NCBI GenBank assembly: GCA_012523405.1
Contig: JAAYIN010000027.1
Span: 1 to 44,187 of the forward strand
Length of the DNA stretch: 44,187 nt
DNA from: Clostridiales bacterium
GTDB lineage: Bacteria; Bacillota; Clostridia; Christensenellales; Aristaeellaceae
Direction: 5' to 3'
The notes under the pieces were generated by a model. That model saw nothing but the letters and a program-made list of their open reading frames with translations, was not told the origin of the DNA and did not search any database. Below, piece after piece: positions 16,071-24,802 of the stretch (positions are counted from its first letter, which is position 1; every line of letters begins with the position of its first letter). The position numbers and the translations under genes were made by a program.

Positions 16071-16892
16071 TTAGATTTCTGCGATCACAGCATCAATCAA
16101 TGCGCGGAATTTGGTTTGTGTCTGCGCGCCAACATCCATGACCTCTTGGTGAGAAAGTTGCTGATCCAAGATGCCGGCAGCCATATTGGTGATGCAGCTG
16201 ATGCCAAGTACGCTCATGCCGCAATGCCTTGCTACAATCGTCTCGGGCACTGTTGACATGCCGACTGCGTCCGCACCGAGGATTCGTGTCATGCGAATTT
16301 CCGCGGGGGATTCGTAGCAAGGTCCGTTCATCCAGCAATAGATACCGCTTTGCAGCTTAATACCTAGCTTTTGAGAAGCAACTAAAGCGATTTCGCGAAG
16401 CACGGGGGAGTAGGGTTTGCTCATGTCTGGGAAGCGAACACCGAACTCGTCAAGGTTGGGACCTGTGAGCGGGTTTTTACCCGACATGTTAAGAAAATCA
16501 GTCATTAGCATTAAATCGCCGGGTACATAGGCTGTGTTAACACCACCCGCAGCGTTGGTGACGATCAAGGTTTGAACGCCTAGCAGCTTCATCACGCGAA
16601 TCGGCATGGTAACCTCGCGCATGTCATAGCCCTCATACGCATGGAAGCGCCCTTGCATCATGCAAACGCGCTTGCCGTGCAGGGTGCCCGCATACCAGCG
16701 TCCTTCGTGACCGGGGGCGGTAGAAACAGGGAAACCGGGAATGTCAGCATAAGAAATGCTTGTCACATTTTCAAGTGCTTCAACGTACTGTCCAAGGCCG
16801 CTGCCAAGGATCACTGCGATATCAGCACGTCCGCATGCTGCCTCAATCGCATTTGCCGCGGTATGAAGTTTTTCCAAATAGACCTTGTTCAT
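16071..16892 (-). CDS. punA: Purine-nucleoside phosphorylase
   Basis: A 273-residue trimeric-type PNP that cleaves inosine and guanosine with phosphate, giving the free base and ribose-1-phosphate. Motifs in order: ILGSGLGQYV (phosphate loop, about residue 30), FPVSTAPGHEGRWYAG, MQGRFHAYEGYDM near 80, TNAAGGVN near 113, GPCYESPAEIRM near 190 and DAVGMSTVPE near 207. The Glu in the CYESPAEI segment and the Asn in CITNMAAG are typical of the purine site. The ATG at 16892 lies 9 bases after AGGAGG. It follows deoB by 30 bp, so both are likely co-transcribed for nucleoside salvage. Confidence 0.96.
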   Translation of the reverse strand: MNKVYLEKLHTAANAIEAACGRADIAVILGSGLGQYVEALENVTSISYADIPGFPVSTAPGHEGRWYAGTLHGKRVCMMQGRFHAYEGYDMREVTMPIRVMKLLGVQTLIVTNAAGGVNTAYVPGDLMLMTDFLNMSGKNPLTGPNLDEFGVRFPDMSKPYSPVLREIALVASQKLGIKLQSGIYCWMNGPCYESPAEIRMTRILGADAVGMSTVPETIVARHCGMSVLGISCITNMAAGILDQQLSHQEVMDVGAQTQTKFRALIDAVIAEI

Positions 16893-16922
16893 ATTCAATG
16901 ACCTCCTAGTAATATAATGAAA

Positions 16923-18083
16923 TTACAAATCTGTAGCAAAGGATGAACCGCCGAAACGCTCATCTTGACCGAATAATTCGGATATGGTCGCCGCCACATC
17001 AACGAAGCTGCTTCGCGTGCCAATGTCTGTGAGTCCCGTCATACCCTGATGCCATGCGAGAATGGGAATATACTCGCGTGTGTGGTCTGTTCCTTTGTAG
17101 GTAGGGTCGCAGCCGTGGTCAGCTGTGATGATGAGCAGATCATCGGGATTAATGGCCTGCTTAAGGTCCGCAAGCTGACGGTCAAATACTTCCAAGGCCT
17201 CAGCATAGCCCTGTACATCCCTGCGATGACCGTAAAGCGAATCAAAATCAACGAGGTTGACAAAGACGAATCCGCTGAAATCCTGTTTGAGGGTTTCAAA
17301 CAATGATTCCATGCATGCAGGATTGCCTGCCGCGTGATCGCTCTGCGCAATGCCGCTCATGCAGAAGATATCTTCGATCTTGCCAATCGCCATGGTGTGG
17401 ACACCGTGGTCCGACAATGTGTTTAGCAATGTATCCTTAGTGGGGTAAAGCGAGAAATCTCGGCGGTTCAGCGTGCGCGTGAATGCGCCCTTGCCCGTGC
17501 CTATGAACGGTCTTGCAATCACGCGAGCGGCTGCATGCTCCCCGCATAAAATGCCGCGTGCTGTCTCGCATAGCTCATACAGCTTCTTTGGTGGATAGAG
17601 CTCCTCGTGGCATGCGATTTGAAATACGCTGTCGGCGGAGGTGTATACGATGGGAAAGCCTGTCCTCATATGCTCCTCGCCAAGCTCATCTAGGATGACC
17701 GTCCCGCTTGAGGCGTAATTGCCAAGTGTCTTTGTTCCGATAGCCTCTTCAAATGCAGCGATGATCTCCGCTGGGAAGCCGTCGGGATAGGTCGGAAATG
17801 CGTGATCAAGCGTGAGCCCCATCAATTCCCAGTGACCGGTTGTCGTATCTTTTCCTGCTGATCTTTCAGCGGCGCGTCCATAGAGCCCGCATGCATCCTT
17901 AGGTACATCGCATGAAATGCCCTCAAGCCGTCCAAGCCCCATATGTGCCAAATTAGGCAACTGAGGCTTTTGCTGATCGATAATATGCCCGAGAGTATTG
18001 GAACCTTCATCGCCGTAGGCAGCAGCATCTGGTAAGGAGCCAACACCCACGCTATCCAGCACAATGAGAAATACTCTTTTCAT
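16923..18083 (-). CDS. deoB: Phosphopentomutase
   Basis: A 386-residue metalloenzyme of the alkaline phosphatase superfamily, interconverting ribose-1-phosphate and ribose-5-phosphate. The start VFLIVLDSVGVGSLPDAAAYGD carries the first metal Asp, GKDTTTGHWELMG the catalytic Thr region (about residue 85), and TADHGCDPTYKGTDHTRE the C-terminal metal ligands (about 325). It feeds products of the downstream PunA reaction into the pentose phosphate pool. AGGGGGC is placed 8 bases before the ATG. It is the first gene of the deoB-punA unit. Confidence 0.97.
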   Translation of the reverse strand: MKRVFLIVLDSVGVGSLPDAAAYGDEGSNTLGHIIDQQKPQLPNLAHMGLGRLEGISCDVPKDACGLYGRAAERSAGKDTTTGHWELMGLTLDHAFPTYPDGFPAEIIAAFEEAIGTKTLGNYASSGTVILDELGEEHMRTGFPIVYTSADSVFQIACHEELYPPKKLYELCETARGILCGEHAAARVIARPFIGTGKGAFTRTLNRRDFSLYPTKDTLLNTLSDHGVHTMAIGKIEDIFCMSGIAQSDHAAGNPACMESLFETLKQDFSGFVFVNLVDFDSLYGHRRDVQGYAEALEVFDRQLADLKQAINPDDLLIITADHGCDPTYKGTDHTREYIPILAWHQGMTGLTDIGTRSSFVDVAATISELFGQDERFGGSSFATDL

Positions 18084-18208
18084 AAAAACAAGCCCCCTTT
18101 ACTCTGTCCTTTCATTGTACAACGAAATATGTGAAATGAAAAGAGCGGATATGTGATTGGAATGTGGTCAAAGTATTAAACTTGTTACACAAATATGAAT
18201 TATTTGGA

Positions 18209-18237
18209 TTGACCTTTAATATGTCAAATGATATAAT
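18209..18237 (+). promoter_or_regulatory. Predicted promoter of the DUF3048 gene
   Basis: TTGACC (18209-18214), a 17-bp spacer and TATAAT (18232-18237), in the 225-bp divergent region shared with deoB. A weak TACAAT on the minus strand near 18118 may serve deoB. Confidence 0.8.
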
Positions 18238-18308
18238 ATCTAACAAACACAAATGATAAAAGCATTTGCGTTGCTAATGATAAGGAAAAAAAACAAGGAG
18301 GATGAACC

Positions 18309-19475
18309 GTGAAAAAGATCATCTCAACGTTACTTGCTGTTATGCTTCTACTGGGAACAGTACCTGCAATGGCTGCTAAAAAGGCGAAGGGAAACACGTA
18401 TTCCATGCCAGCGGAGGGAACTGTTCTTCAAAATATCGAAGATCGCAACATTACCCTTCCATCTGACCTATCCGACAATCCCGTAATCTCAGGCGAAAGT
18501 ACTGTCACAGGCTTACCGCTTGCAGAAGGTGCTTTGTACCTACCGATGCTCGCTCAGATCAGTAACCCTGTTGATAAGGAAACCAACATCGCAGGTACTG
18601 GCTACCGTGCACCTTGGGGCGGACAGTATGCAGACATCATGTATGAAGGCATTCTGACCCGTAAAGGCGAGACCCGTGTCACATTCCTCTTCAGCGATAG
18701 TCTTGCTGATAACCAGCCTCTAAGCACCGGTCCTATCCGCTCCGCACGTATCGGTCACGTACTTCTTCGCGAAGAGTGGCAGGGTGGTTTGATCTTTGCT
18801 GGCGGCCCTAACAAGGAAGATAACAACATCAAGAAGATGCTCAAGGACTTTGGCGCAACTTCAGCCGGCGTTGTTTTTAACCTGCTAGACGGCAAATACA
18901 CTGAATACAAGCAACGTGTAAGCGGCCTTGCTGGCCCTAACAACGTGGACGTGAATGTAGCGGGTATCCGCACACTCATCCCCTCTGGCACCGTTGCTAC
19001 ACCGCATCCGTTCCTGTTTGCAGATTCCAGTCCCTATGTGGATGGATACGAACTTGCATACTCCATCAATCTTGACTGGGGTCACAAGCATTATATCTCT
19101 CACCTGCGCTATGATGAAAACGAAAACATCTACCTGCGCTACACAGGCGACTATCCCTACATCAGCATCGCAGCTTGCGATGACCGTAGCGATGAAAACG
19201 CAACACAGATGTCCTTTAGCAATGTTATTATTCAGCGTATCGATTATGAATACGTAAATGGTAACTCGATCATGCCTGACATGCAGAGCGTGGGCAAAGG
19301 CAATGCGGATATCTTTATCGCAGGCCGCTACATCCCAGGCTACTGGGTACGTGAAGATGTTTCTTCCCCGACCATCTTCTTTGATGATCAGGGCAACCAA
19401 TTGGAGCTTACTCGCGGCAAGACCTACATCGCGCATTTCCCGCCAGAAAGCCTATTGACTTATCAGGCAAACTAA
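18309..19475 (+). CDS. Secreted DUF3048 (YerB-like) protein
   Basis: A 388-residue exported protein with a signal peptide MKKIISTLLAVMLLLGTVPAMA. The DUF3048 pattern is seen in ADIMYEGILTRKGETRVTFLF near residue 117 followed by STGPIRSARIGH near 145, and in the C-terminal ARG-rich NVIIQRIDYEY ... TRGKTYIAHFPPE portion, where a ligand-type pocket is expected. The YerB family has no firmly assigned function. Bacillus YerB is a lipoprotein, but no lipobox Cys is present here. Strong RBS (AAGGAGG, 18295-18301) and its own terminator suggest a single-gene unit. Confidence 0.82.
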   Translation: MKKIISTLLAVMLLLGTVPAMAAKKAKGNTYSMPAEGTVLQNIEDRNITLPSDLSDNPVISGESTVTGLPLAEGALYLPMLAQISNPVDKETNIAGTGYRAPWGGQYADIMYEGILTRKGETRVTFLFSDSLADNQPLSTGPIRSARIGHVLLREEWQGGLIFAGGPNKEDNNIKKMLKDFGATSAGVVFNLLDGKYTEYKQRVSGLAGPNNVDVNVAGIRTLIPSGTVATPHPFLFADSSPYVDGYELAYSINLDWGHKHYISHLRYDENENIYLRYTGDYPYISIAACDDRSDENATQMSFSNVIIQRIDYEYVNGNSIMPDMQSVGKGNADIFIAGRYIPGYWVREDVSSPTIFFDDQGNQLELTRGKTYIAHFPPESLLTYQAN

Positions 19476-19490
19476 TCATCGTTTGATGAC

Positions 19491-19528
19491 AAGGTCACCC
19501 CTGGCATATTGCCGGCGGTGACCTTTTT
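19491..19528 (+). terminator. Terminator of the DUF3048 gene
   Basis: AAGGTCACC (19491-19499) pairs with GGTGACCTT (19517-19525) and is followed by T residues. Confidence 0.88.
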
Positions 19529-19607
19529 ACATCCAATTGATGGTGCTAAATTGGCTGGGATCATGCTGGAAATCTTACGTAAATTCCGTGATATATAGCC
19601 ATGGTGC

Positions 19608-19636
19608 TTGCAACCATTGTGGTTATGTTCTATAAT
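19608..19636 (+). promoter_or_regulatory. Predicted promoter of the five-gene operon 19689-24635
   Basis: TTGCAA (19608-19613), a 17-bp spacer and TATAAT (19631-19636). Confidence 0.8.
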
Positions 19637-19688
19637 ATATCGGTATGTTGTCCAATAAAAAGGCAATGTCATAGGAAGGATGAACCCC

Positions 19689-20696
19689 ATGCAAAATGTA
19701 CGCAAGGTTTCCAATTATGTGACTTATTATCTTCGGATATTGCTGTATATGTTCAGCGCATTTATACTATATCTTTTGGCCTGTGCGCCTCTAGCGTCAC
19801 TCTTCATTTTTGATGAAGGATCGATGTTTCGGAACTTGTGGCTGCTAACGCCGGTGCTCTTTATCTTTTTGATTTTGCCGCTGCGCTTCTCTTTTGCAGA
19901 TGCGCTCGTGCAGGACTCGCCAGTGGATCGAAAATTTCTTTTTGATAAAGCGTTTTCATTCAATAGCTATATCAAGAAATTTGATGAAAGCATGCTCCAT
20001 TTGCTCAATGTCATCAAATGGGGCATCCCATTTTTCGCGGCTACAGGCGGTTTTCTCTATTGCTATTTTGGTATGGGCTTTTCGGAAATGATCAGCCTGA
20101 TTATCAAAGTGGGTGAGGGACTAACCGGTATTTGGCATGCGATCGCTAATTTCTTCATTACCCTGTTTGGCAGTATCCATACACTGGGGGCTGGAAGCAA
20201 TCCCATGCTTGTGGGGATTAGCGCCATTCTTGTGCTGATTGGTATCACCATTTTGATTTGGCTATACGGCATTGTCAGAAATAGTGCGACACGCTACATC
20301 TGGGTGATTGCAAAGCGCAAGGGCCGCGGGATTCGCCAAGAGGTGAAAAGTCGCCTAAAGGGCAGAAGACTCGAACAATTCCTAGTATCCCTTTTAAACC
20401 TAGTACTCCTGCTGCCCTTTTTGCTGGTGGTCGCGTATTCGATGCGCGGTGTGCTGAGCGATCTGTCCACAACCAGCATGCTGGCGATTGCACGGATGGA
20501 TTTCAGCGTGCTTTCTTATGCGGATGCTGTTGCGCCTTTGCTATTGGCCTTTTTCCTATTGTACTTGCCTTTACTGCCCGCACGCCGCTACTTAACAGCT
20601 GCTTTTGCTGTTCGCGGTAACCGCAGACAAAAGAAAAATCAAGAAACAATTCAAACAGAAAGCGGCGCAGTAGACAAATCTACTGCACAGGCTTGA
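19689..20696 (+). CDS. Multi-pass membrane protein of unknown function
   Basis: I do not recognise a family. The 335 residues contain about seven hydrophobic segments: roughly residues 15-40, 50-70, 105-130, 155-170, 180-205, 230-255 and 275-300. The short basic cytoplasmic-type stretches WVIAKRKGRGIRQEVKSRLKGRR (near 215) and the C-terminal RGNRRQKKNQE tail would place both on the inside. The ATG at 19689 is preferred because AGGAAGGA lies 8 bases upstream; the ATG at 19680 overlaps that site. It is first in an operon with the pseudouridine synthase gene 8 bp downstream, which gives no clear clue to its role. Confidence 0.8.
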   Translation: MQNVRKVSNYVTYYLRILLYMFSAFILYLLACAPLASLFIFDEGSMFRNLWLLTPVLFIFLILPLRFSFADALVQDSPVDRKFLFDKAFSFNSYIKKFDESMLHLLNVIKWGIPFFAATGGFLYCYFGMGFSEMISLIIKVGEGLTGIWHAIANFFITLFGSIHTLGAGSNPMLVGISAILVLIGITILIWLYGIVRNSATRYIWVIAKRKGRGIRQEVKSRLKGRRLEQFLVSLLNLVLLLPFLLVVAYSMRGVLSDLSTTSMLAIARMDFSVLSYADAVAPLLLAFFLLYLPLLPARRYLTAAFAVRGNRRQKKNQETIQTESGAVDKSTAQA

Positions 20697-20704
20697 GGAT
20701 GAAG

Positions 20705-21457
20705 ATGATCAGACTAGATAAATATTTAGCACTGAGCGGAGAGCGCAGCCGGAGCGAAGCGGGAAAATCCGTTCGCGGGGGCTGCGTTCGCGTAAATGGC
20801 AATGTGATCAAAGACCCTGCTATGAGGATCAACGAGACGGATTTGGTGACATTTTCAGGCGAACTTATTGAGAACCAAGCCAACCAATATATCATGCTTC
20901 ATAAGCCTACAGGCGTACTGACGGCTGCTAGGGACAAGCATGCACAAACGGTGATGGACCTTTTGCCCCAAGCGCTCGCCAAGCGAAAAGTGCTTCCTGT
21001 GGGCAGGTTGGATAAGGACACGACGGGCTTGCTGCTGCTAACAAATGACGGTGTGCTTGCGCATCGTGTACTCAGCCCCAAAAGCCATGTGTGGAAGAAA
21101 TATGTGGCTACGGTCGAAGGGATGCTTGATCAGGAGGATGTGGAGGCTTTCGCGGAAGGCTTGCAGCTTTCTGATTTTGAAGCAATGCCTGCGGTCCTTA
21201 CCATCTGCAGCGCAGGGGTGGAATCCAGCATTGCAGAAGTGGAAATTCGCGAAGGCAAATTCCATCAGGTCAAGCGCATGTTTGGGTCACGCGGGCATGA
21301 AGTGATCAAACTGCATCGCAGTACCTTTGGATCGCTTACATTGCCAGATGACTTGCCGGTTGGCGAATATCGCCCGCTGACAGACGACGAGCTCGCGGCA
21401 CTGATTGGGTGCTCGAGCGCTACACAGCTTACGGAAGAAGGATTAGTAGATGGCTGA
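20705..21457 (+). CDS. Pseudouridine synthase, RsuA/RluB family
   Basis: A 250-residue rRNA-modifying enzyme that isomerises a specific uridine to pseudouridine. An S4 RNA-binding domain (RLDKYLALSGERSRSEAGK, residues 3-60) precedes the catalytic domain, whose signature GRLDKDTTGLLLLTNDG near residue 102 holds the catalytic Asp. REGKFHQVKRMFGSRGHEVIKLHR near 185 is the usual family end motif. The length fits RsuA (16S) more than the longer RluB (23S), but the target is not certain. The ATG at 20705 is 6-7 bases from GAGG; it overlaps the next gene by 8 bp. Confidence 0.93.
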   Translation: MIRLDKYLALSGERSRSEAGKSVRGGCVRVNGNVIKDPAMRINETDLVTFSGELIENQANQYIMLHKPTGVLTAARDKHAQTVMDLLPQALAKRKVLPVGRLDKDTTGLLLLTNDGVLAHRVLSPKSHVWKKYVATVEGMLDQEDVEAFAEGLQLSDFEAMPAVLTICSAGVESSIAEVEIREGKFHQVKRMFGSRGHEVIKLHRSTFGSLTLPDDLPVGEYRPLTDDELAALIGCSSATQLTEEGLVDG

Positions 21458-22073
21458 TCATTATTACACTGCAGTGCCGACCAGCGAGCATAGACCTGGT
21501 TTGACCACCTATGAATATCGTGGTCATAAGCTGAATTTTGAGACGGATAGCGGCGTTTTCTCTCGCACTGAGATTGACGAAGGCACGGATTTGCTCCTTA
21601 GAACGCTTCCTGAAGTGATGGCTGGTGATGTGCTTGATCTAGGCTGCGGCTATGGCGTGATCGGTATATCGGTGGCCAAGCATTGGAAGGATACCAATGT
21701 GCTGATGGCAGACGTGAATGAACGTGCCTGCGGTCTTTCGGTACAAAACGCGAAGAAGAACGGCGTTGCGGCAAAGGTGATCGCAAGCGATGGATATGCG
21801 AACATCCCTGAGGGCACATTTGATTATATTTTGCAAAATCCGCCGATTCGCGCGGGAAAAGCTGTTATTTATGAAATGTTTGCACAGGGTGCAGCACGGC
21901 TGAATGAAGGCGGTTCACTTTGGTTGGTGATTCGCAAGCAACAGGGCGCGCCTTCAGCGCAGACCTATCTGAAAACGCTGTTTCATCAAGTGACTATACC
22001 GCGGAAAAAAAGTGGATTTTGGATATTCTGCTGCACGAACCCTCAAAAAAATACAGAGGTGAATGAACAATGA
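21450..22073 (+). CDS. Class I SAM-dependent methyltransferase, RsmC-like
   Basis: A 207-residue methyltransferase. The SAM site is VLDLGCGYGVIGISVAK (about residues 61-77), followed by the acidic loop MADVNERA and the catalytic motif LQNPPIRAGK near 127, an N-P-P-[ILFY] signature of base-amine methylation. The homologous RsmC makes m2G1207 in 16S rRNA; small one-domain homologues like this are common in Bacillota, often next to other RNA genes. The start overlaps the pseudouridine synthase end by 8 bp, and its stop overlaps the next start (ATGA), so translation is probably coupled. Confidence 0.88.
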   Translation: MADHYYTAVPTSEHRPGLTTYEYRGHKLNFETDSGVFSRTEIDEGTDLLLRTLPEVMAGDVLDLGCGYGVIGISVAKHWKDTNVLMADVNERACGLSVQNAKKNGVAAKVIASDGYANIPEGTFDYILQNPPIRAGKAVIYEMFAQGAARLNEGGSLWLVIRKQQGAPSAQTYLKTLFHQVTIPRKKSGFWIFCCTNPQKNTEVNEQ

Positions 22074-23248
22074 TTTACGACGCATCGTTTTTTGACAAAC
22101 CAATTGACCGTAGGAATACAGCTTGCGAAAAATGGGATGGATTGATGGCAAAGGAAAAGCGCGAGCTCAACCCCATGTGGGTTGCCGATATGGATTTCCG
22201 CTGTCCCAATGAGGTGCATGAAGCGATGGTGCGTCGTGCGCAGCACCCTGTTTATGGCTATACAGCGCAAACAGATGCTGCTGATGAGGCGATGTTGGCG
22301 TTCATGGAGCGCAGGCACGGCATTACGCTCACCAAAGAGCAGCAAGCCATGCTCCCATGTGTGATCACAGGCCTAAAGGCGGGTGTGTGCGCGCTAACGG
22401 AGGTTGGTGATAGCATCATTGTGCAGCCGCCTGTATATGGGCCATTTTATGCGTCTATACGAGCCAATGACCGCATAGTGCTTGAAAATCCGCTCATCTG
22501 CGATGGAAATGGCAGATATACCATGGACTTTGATGGTCTTGAGGACTGCTGCAAGGCAGGTGCAAAGCTGATGCTGCTATGCAGCCCGCACAATCCCATT
22601 GGTCGTGCGTGGACAAAGGAAGAGCTGACAAAGCTTCTGGAGATTCTTGCCAGATACAATGTCGCCTTGATTTCCGATGAAATCCATGAGGACTTCGTTT
22701 TTGAGCCAAGTCGCTTTGTACCCATTCTTTCGCTGGCAGAAGCTGAGGATGCAAAGATTTTCTCGCTCACAAGCGCAAGCAAGAGCTTTAACCTCGCAGG
22801 GCTTCAGCAGGCGATTTTATTCACTCGCAACATGGAGCTTAAGGAAATGGTTCTTAGCAGCATGAACCGTGCAGGCGTGGTGTCTGGCAATATCTTTGGC
22901 ATGGTAGCAAGTGAAGCGGCCTATCAACATGGCGATGCTTGGCTTGATGGGATGCTGAGCTATGTGAAGCAAGGCGAGATGATCGCGCGTGAAGAGCTCG
23001 GCAAACGACTGCCCAAAGTCATCTTTACCCCGCTTGAAGCAACCTATCTAGGTTGGCTTGATATGCGTGCCTATGGCTATCATAACGAGGAGCTGATGAA
23101 GCGCACCTATGATGCAGGCGTTGCATTTACAACAGGCACGTTCTTTGGCGCTGAGGCTGGAGACGGGTTTTTAAGAATCAATCTGGCATGTCCGCATGCG
23201 CAGATCATCGATGCAATCATACGCTTGGAACAAGCAATCAATGGATAA
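22070..23248 (+). CDS. PLP-dependent aminotransferase, MalY/PatB-like (cystathionine beta-lyase type)
   Basis: A 392-residue fold-type I PLP enzyme. The N terminus (FDKPIDRRNTACEKWD, then WVADMDFRCP) is the MalY/PatB signature. PLP contacts appear in LLCSPHNPIGRAWTKEEL near residue 165, ISDEIHEDFVF near 201, and the Schiff-base Lys in SLTSASKSFNLAGLQQA near 233. The C-terminal FLRINLACP carries the carboxylate-binding Arg. Members mostly show cystathionine or cysteine beta-lyase activity, releasing ammonia, pyruvate and a thiol; some act as aminotransferases. It starts in a 4-bp overlap with the methyltransferase gene. Confidence 0.9.
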   Translation: MIYDASFFDKPIDRRNTACEKWDGLMAKEKRELNPMWVADMDFRCPNEVHEAMVRRAQHPVYGYTAQTDAADEAMLAFMERRHGITLTKEQQAMLPCVITGLKAGVCALTEVGDSIIVQPPVYGPFYASIRANDRIVLENPLICDGNGRYTMDFDGLEDCCKAGAKLMLLCSPHNPIGRAWTKEELTKLLEILARYNVALISDEIHEDFVFEPSRFVPILSLAEAEDAKIFSLTSASKSFNLAGLQQAILFTRNMELKEMVLSSMNRAGVVSGNIFGMVASEAAYQHGDAWLDGMLSYVKQGEMIAREELGKRLPKVIFTPLEATYLGWLDMRAYGYHNEELMKRTYDAGVAFTTGTFFGAEAGDGFLRINLACPHAQIIDAIIRLEQAING

Positions 23249-23261
23249 TGGAGGAATAGCA

Positions 23262-24635
23262 ATGCAAGAACTAAACAGTATTATTGATCAACTTAAAGAC
23301 GAAATGGTGGATACCTTGACCAAATGGATTCAAATTCCAAGCGTCAAGGGCGATGCAGAGGACGGCGCACCCTTTGGCAAAGAAGTCAAGCGTTCGCTTG
23401 ACGTTGCGCTAAGCGACGCGAAGGCAATGGGCTTTGATGTTCGCAATATCGATAACTATGCGGGCGATGTTCGCATGGGCGTGATCGGCGAGGATCCCCT
23501 TGCGATTCTTGCACACCTTGATGTTGTGCCCGCAGGTGATGGCTGGAAGGTCGATCCTTTTGGTGCGGTCATCGATGGCGACCATATGTACGGACGCGGC
23601 ACAACCGATGATAAAGGTCCTGCGGTTGCTGCACTATACGCCATGTATGCGCTCAAGAAGGCAGGCGTGAAGTTCAAGCGTGAAGTGCGCTTAATCCTTG
23701 GCTGCGACGAGGAAAGCGGCTGGGAAGACATGGCGTACTATACAGAGCATTGCGATATGCCCAAGACGGGCTTTAGCCCCGACGCTAACTACCCTGTGAT
23801 CAACACCGAGAAGGGCATGCTGCATCTGGACGTTCATGCTGATTATGCACAAGATGGCTTGGTGGTAAAGGCATTTAACGTTGGCGAGCGCTGCAATGTA
23901 ATTCCTGGCATCGCAACGGCGATTGTTGCCGGTGATGCGGCACTTTGCGAGAAGGTAAACCGTCTTGCCAGTGATATGCATATTCAAGTGGGAGCAGTTA
24001 TTGGCGAGGATGGCGATATCCTTTTGACCTCAAACGGCATTCCCGGACATGCGGCCTATCCCGAATCTGCGAAGAATGCAATCGGTCAGCTGCTCATCAT
24101 GCTTCGTGCGCTCGGCGTTAGCGGTGCACTCAAAACCCTTGCGGATTGCGTGGGCATGGAATATGATGGCTTGGGTCTTGGCATTCGCTGCAGCGATGAA
24201 ACCAGCGGCAAGCTAACCTGCAATATCGGCATCATTCGCTATGACGCGAGCAATGGTCTTTACGCGACACTTGATATTCGCTATCCCATTTTGGCCAATC
24301 ATGTCGCGCTGAAAGATACGCTGGTAGCAGCGCTTGGCGATGGCATCAAGGTCACTGTGGATACGCAGAAAGACCCGCATCATGTCGCTCCCAACAGCAA
24401 GCTGGTGACCTCGCTTCTTGAGGCATATCATGAGGAAACAGGACGTCCCAGCGAGTGTTTGGCAACAGGCGGCGGCACCTATGCGCGTTGCCTTGAGGAA
24501 GGCGTAGCCTTTGGCAGCGCATTCCCCGAGGATGAGGAACTTGCGCATCAAGCAGGCGAATACCTGAGCATCGATGGGTTGATGGTTAATGTGAGAATTT
24601 TCGCACGTGCCATTATCAAGCTCGCATGTGAATAA
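23262..24635 (+). CDS. Sapep/PepV family metallodipeptidase
   Basis: A 457-residue M20-family peptidase. Metal ligands appear in ILAHLDVVPAGDGWKVDPF (His, about residue 80) and YGRGTTDDKGP (bridging Asp, about 113); the catalytic Glu pair is in LGCDEESGWEDM near 148, and further ligands in FSPDANYPV and, near the end, the ATGGGTYARCL segment. This layout fits PepV-like dipeptidases with the inserted lid domain. The ATG at 23262 has GGAGGA 6 bases upstream; the longer open frame overlaps the aminotransferase. It is the last gene before a terminator. Confidence 0.92.
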   Translation: MQELNSIIDQLKDEMVDTLTKWIQIPSVKGDAEDGAPFGKEVKRSLDVALSDAKAMGFDVRNIDNYAGDVRMGVIGEDPLAILAHLDVVPAGDGWKVDPFGAVIDGDHMYGRGTTDDKGPAVAALYAMYALKKAGVKFKREVRLILGCDEESGWEDMAYYTEHCDMPKTGFSPDANYPVINTEKGMLHLDVHADYAQDGLVVKAFNVGERCNVIPGIATAIVAGDAALCEKVNRLASDMHIQVGAVIGEDGDILLTSNGIPGHAAYPESAKNAIGQLLIMLRALGVSGALKTLADCVGMEYDGLGLGIRCSDETSGKLTCNIGIIRYDASNGLYATLDIRYPILANHVALKDTLVAALGDGIKVTVDTQKDPHHVAPNSKLVTSLLEAYHEETGRPSECLATGGGTYARCLEEGVAFGSAFPEDEELAHQAGEYLSIDGLMVNVRIFARAIIKLACE

Positions 24636-24650
24636 GAAATAGTAAATCAA

Positions 24651-24687
24651 AAGAAGCGCTGACAAATGTCTGGCGCTTCTTTTTTTG
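24651..24687 (+). terminator. Terminator of the five-gene operon
   Basis: AAGAAGCGC (24651-24659) pairs with GCGCTTCTT (24673-24681), then a run of T. Confidence 0.92.
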
Positions 24688-24702
24688 TGAATGGATAGCA
24701 AG

Positions 24703-24732
24703 TTGATTCGCCTAAGCGGAATGTGGTATACT
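24703..24732 (+). promoter_or_regulatory. Predicted promoter of the large membrane protein gene
   Basis: TTGATT (24703-24708), an 18-bp spacer and TATACT (24727-24732) with an extended -10 (TG-G). Confidence 0.75.
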
Positions 24733-24802
24733 GACAGATGAAAATCATTGCACGATCATCCTTTGTGATCTGTGAATTCTGATAGAAATCGGAGAAGAAC
24801 GA

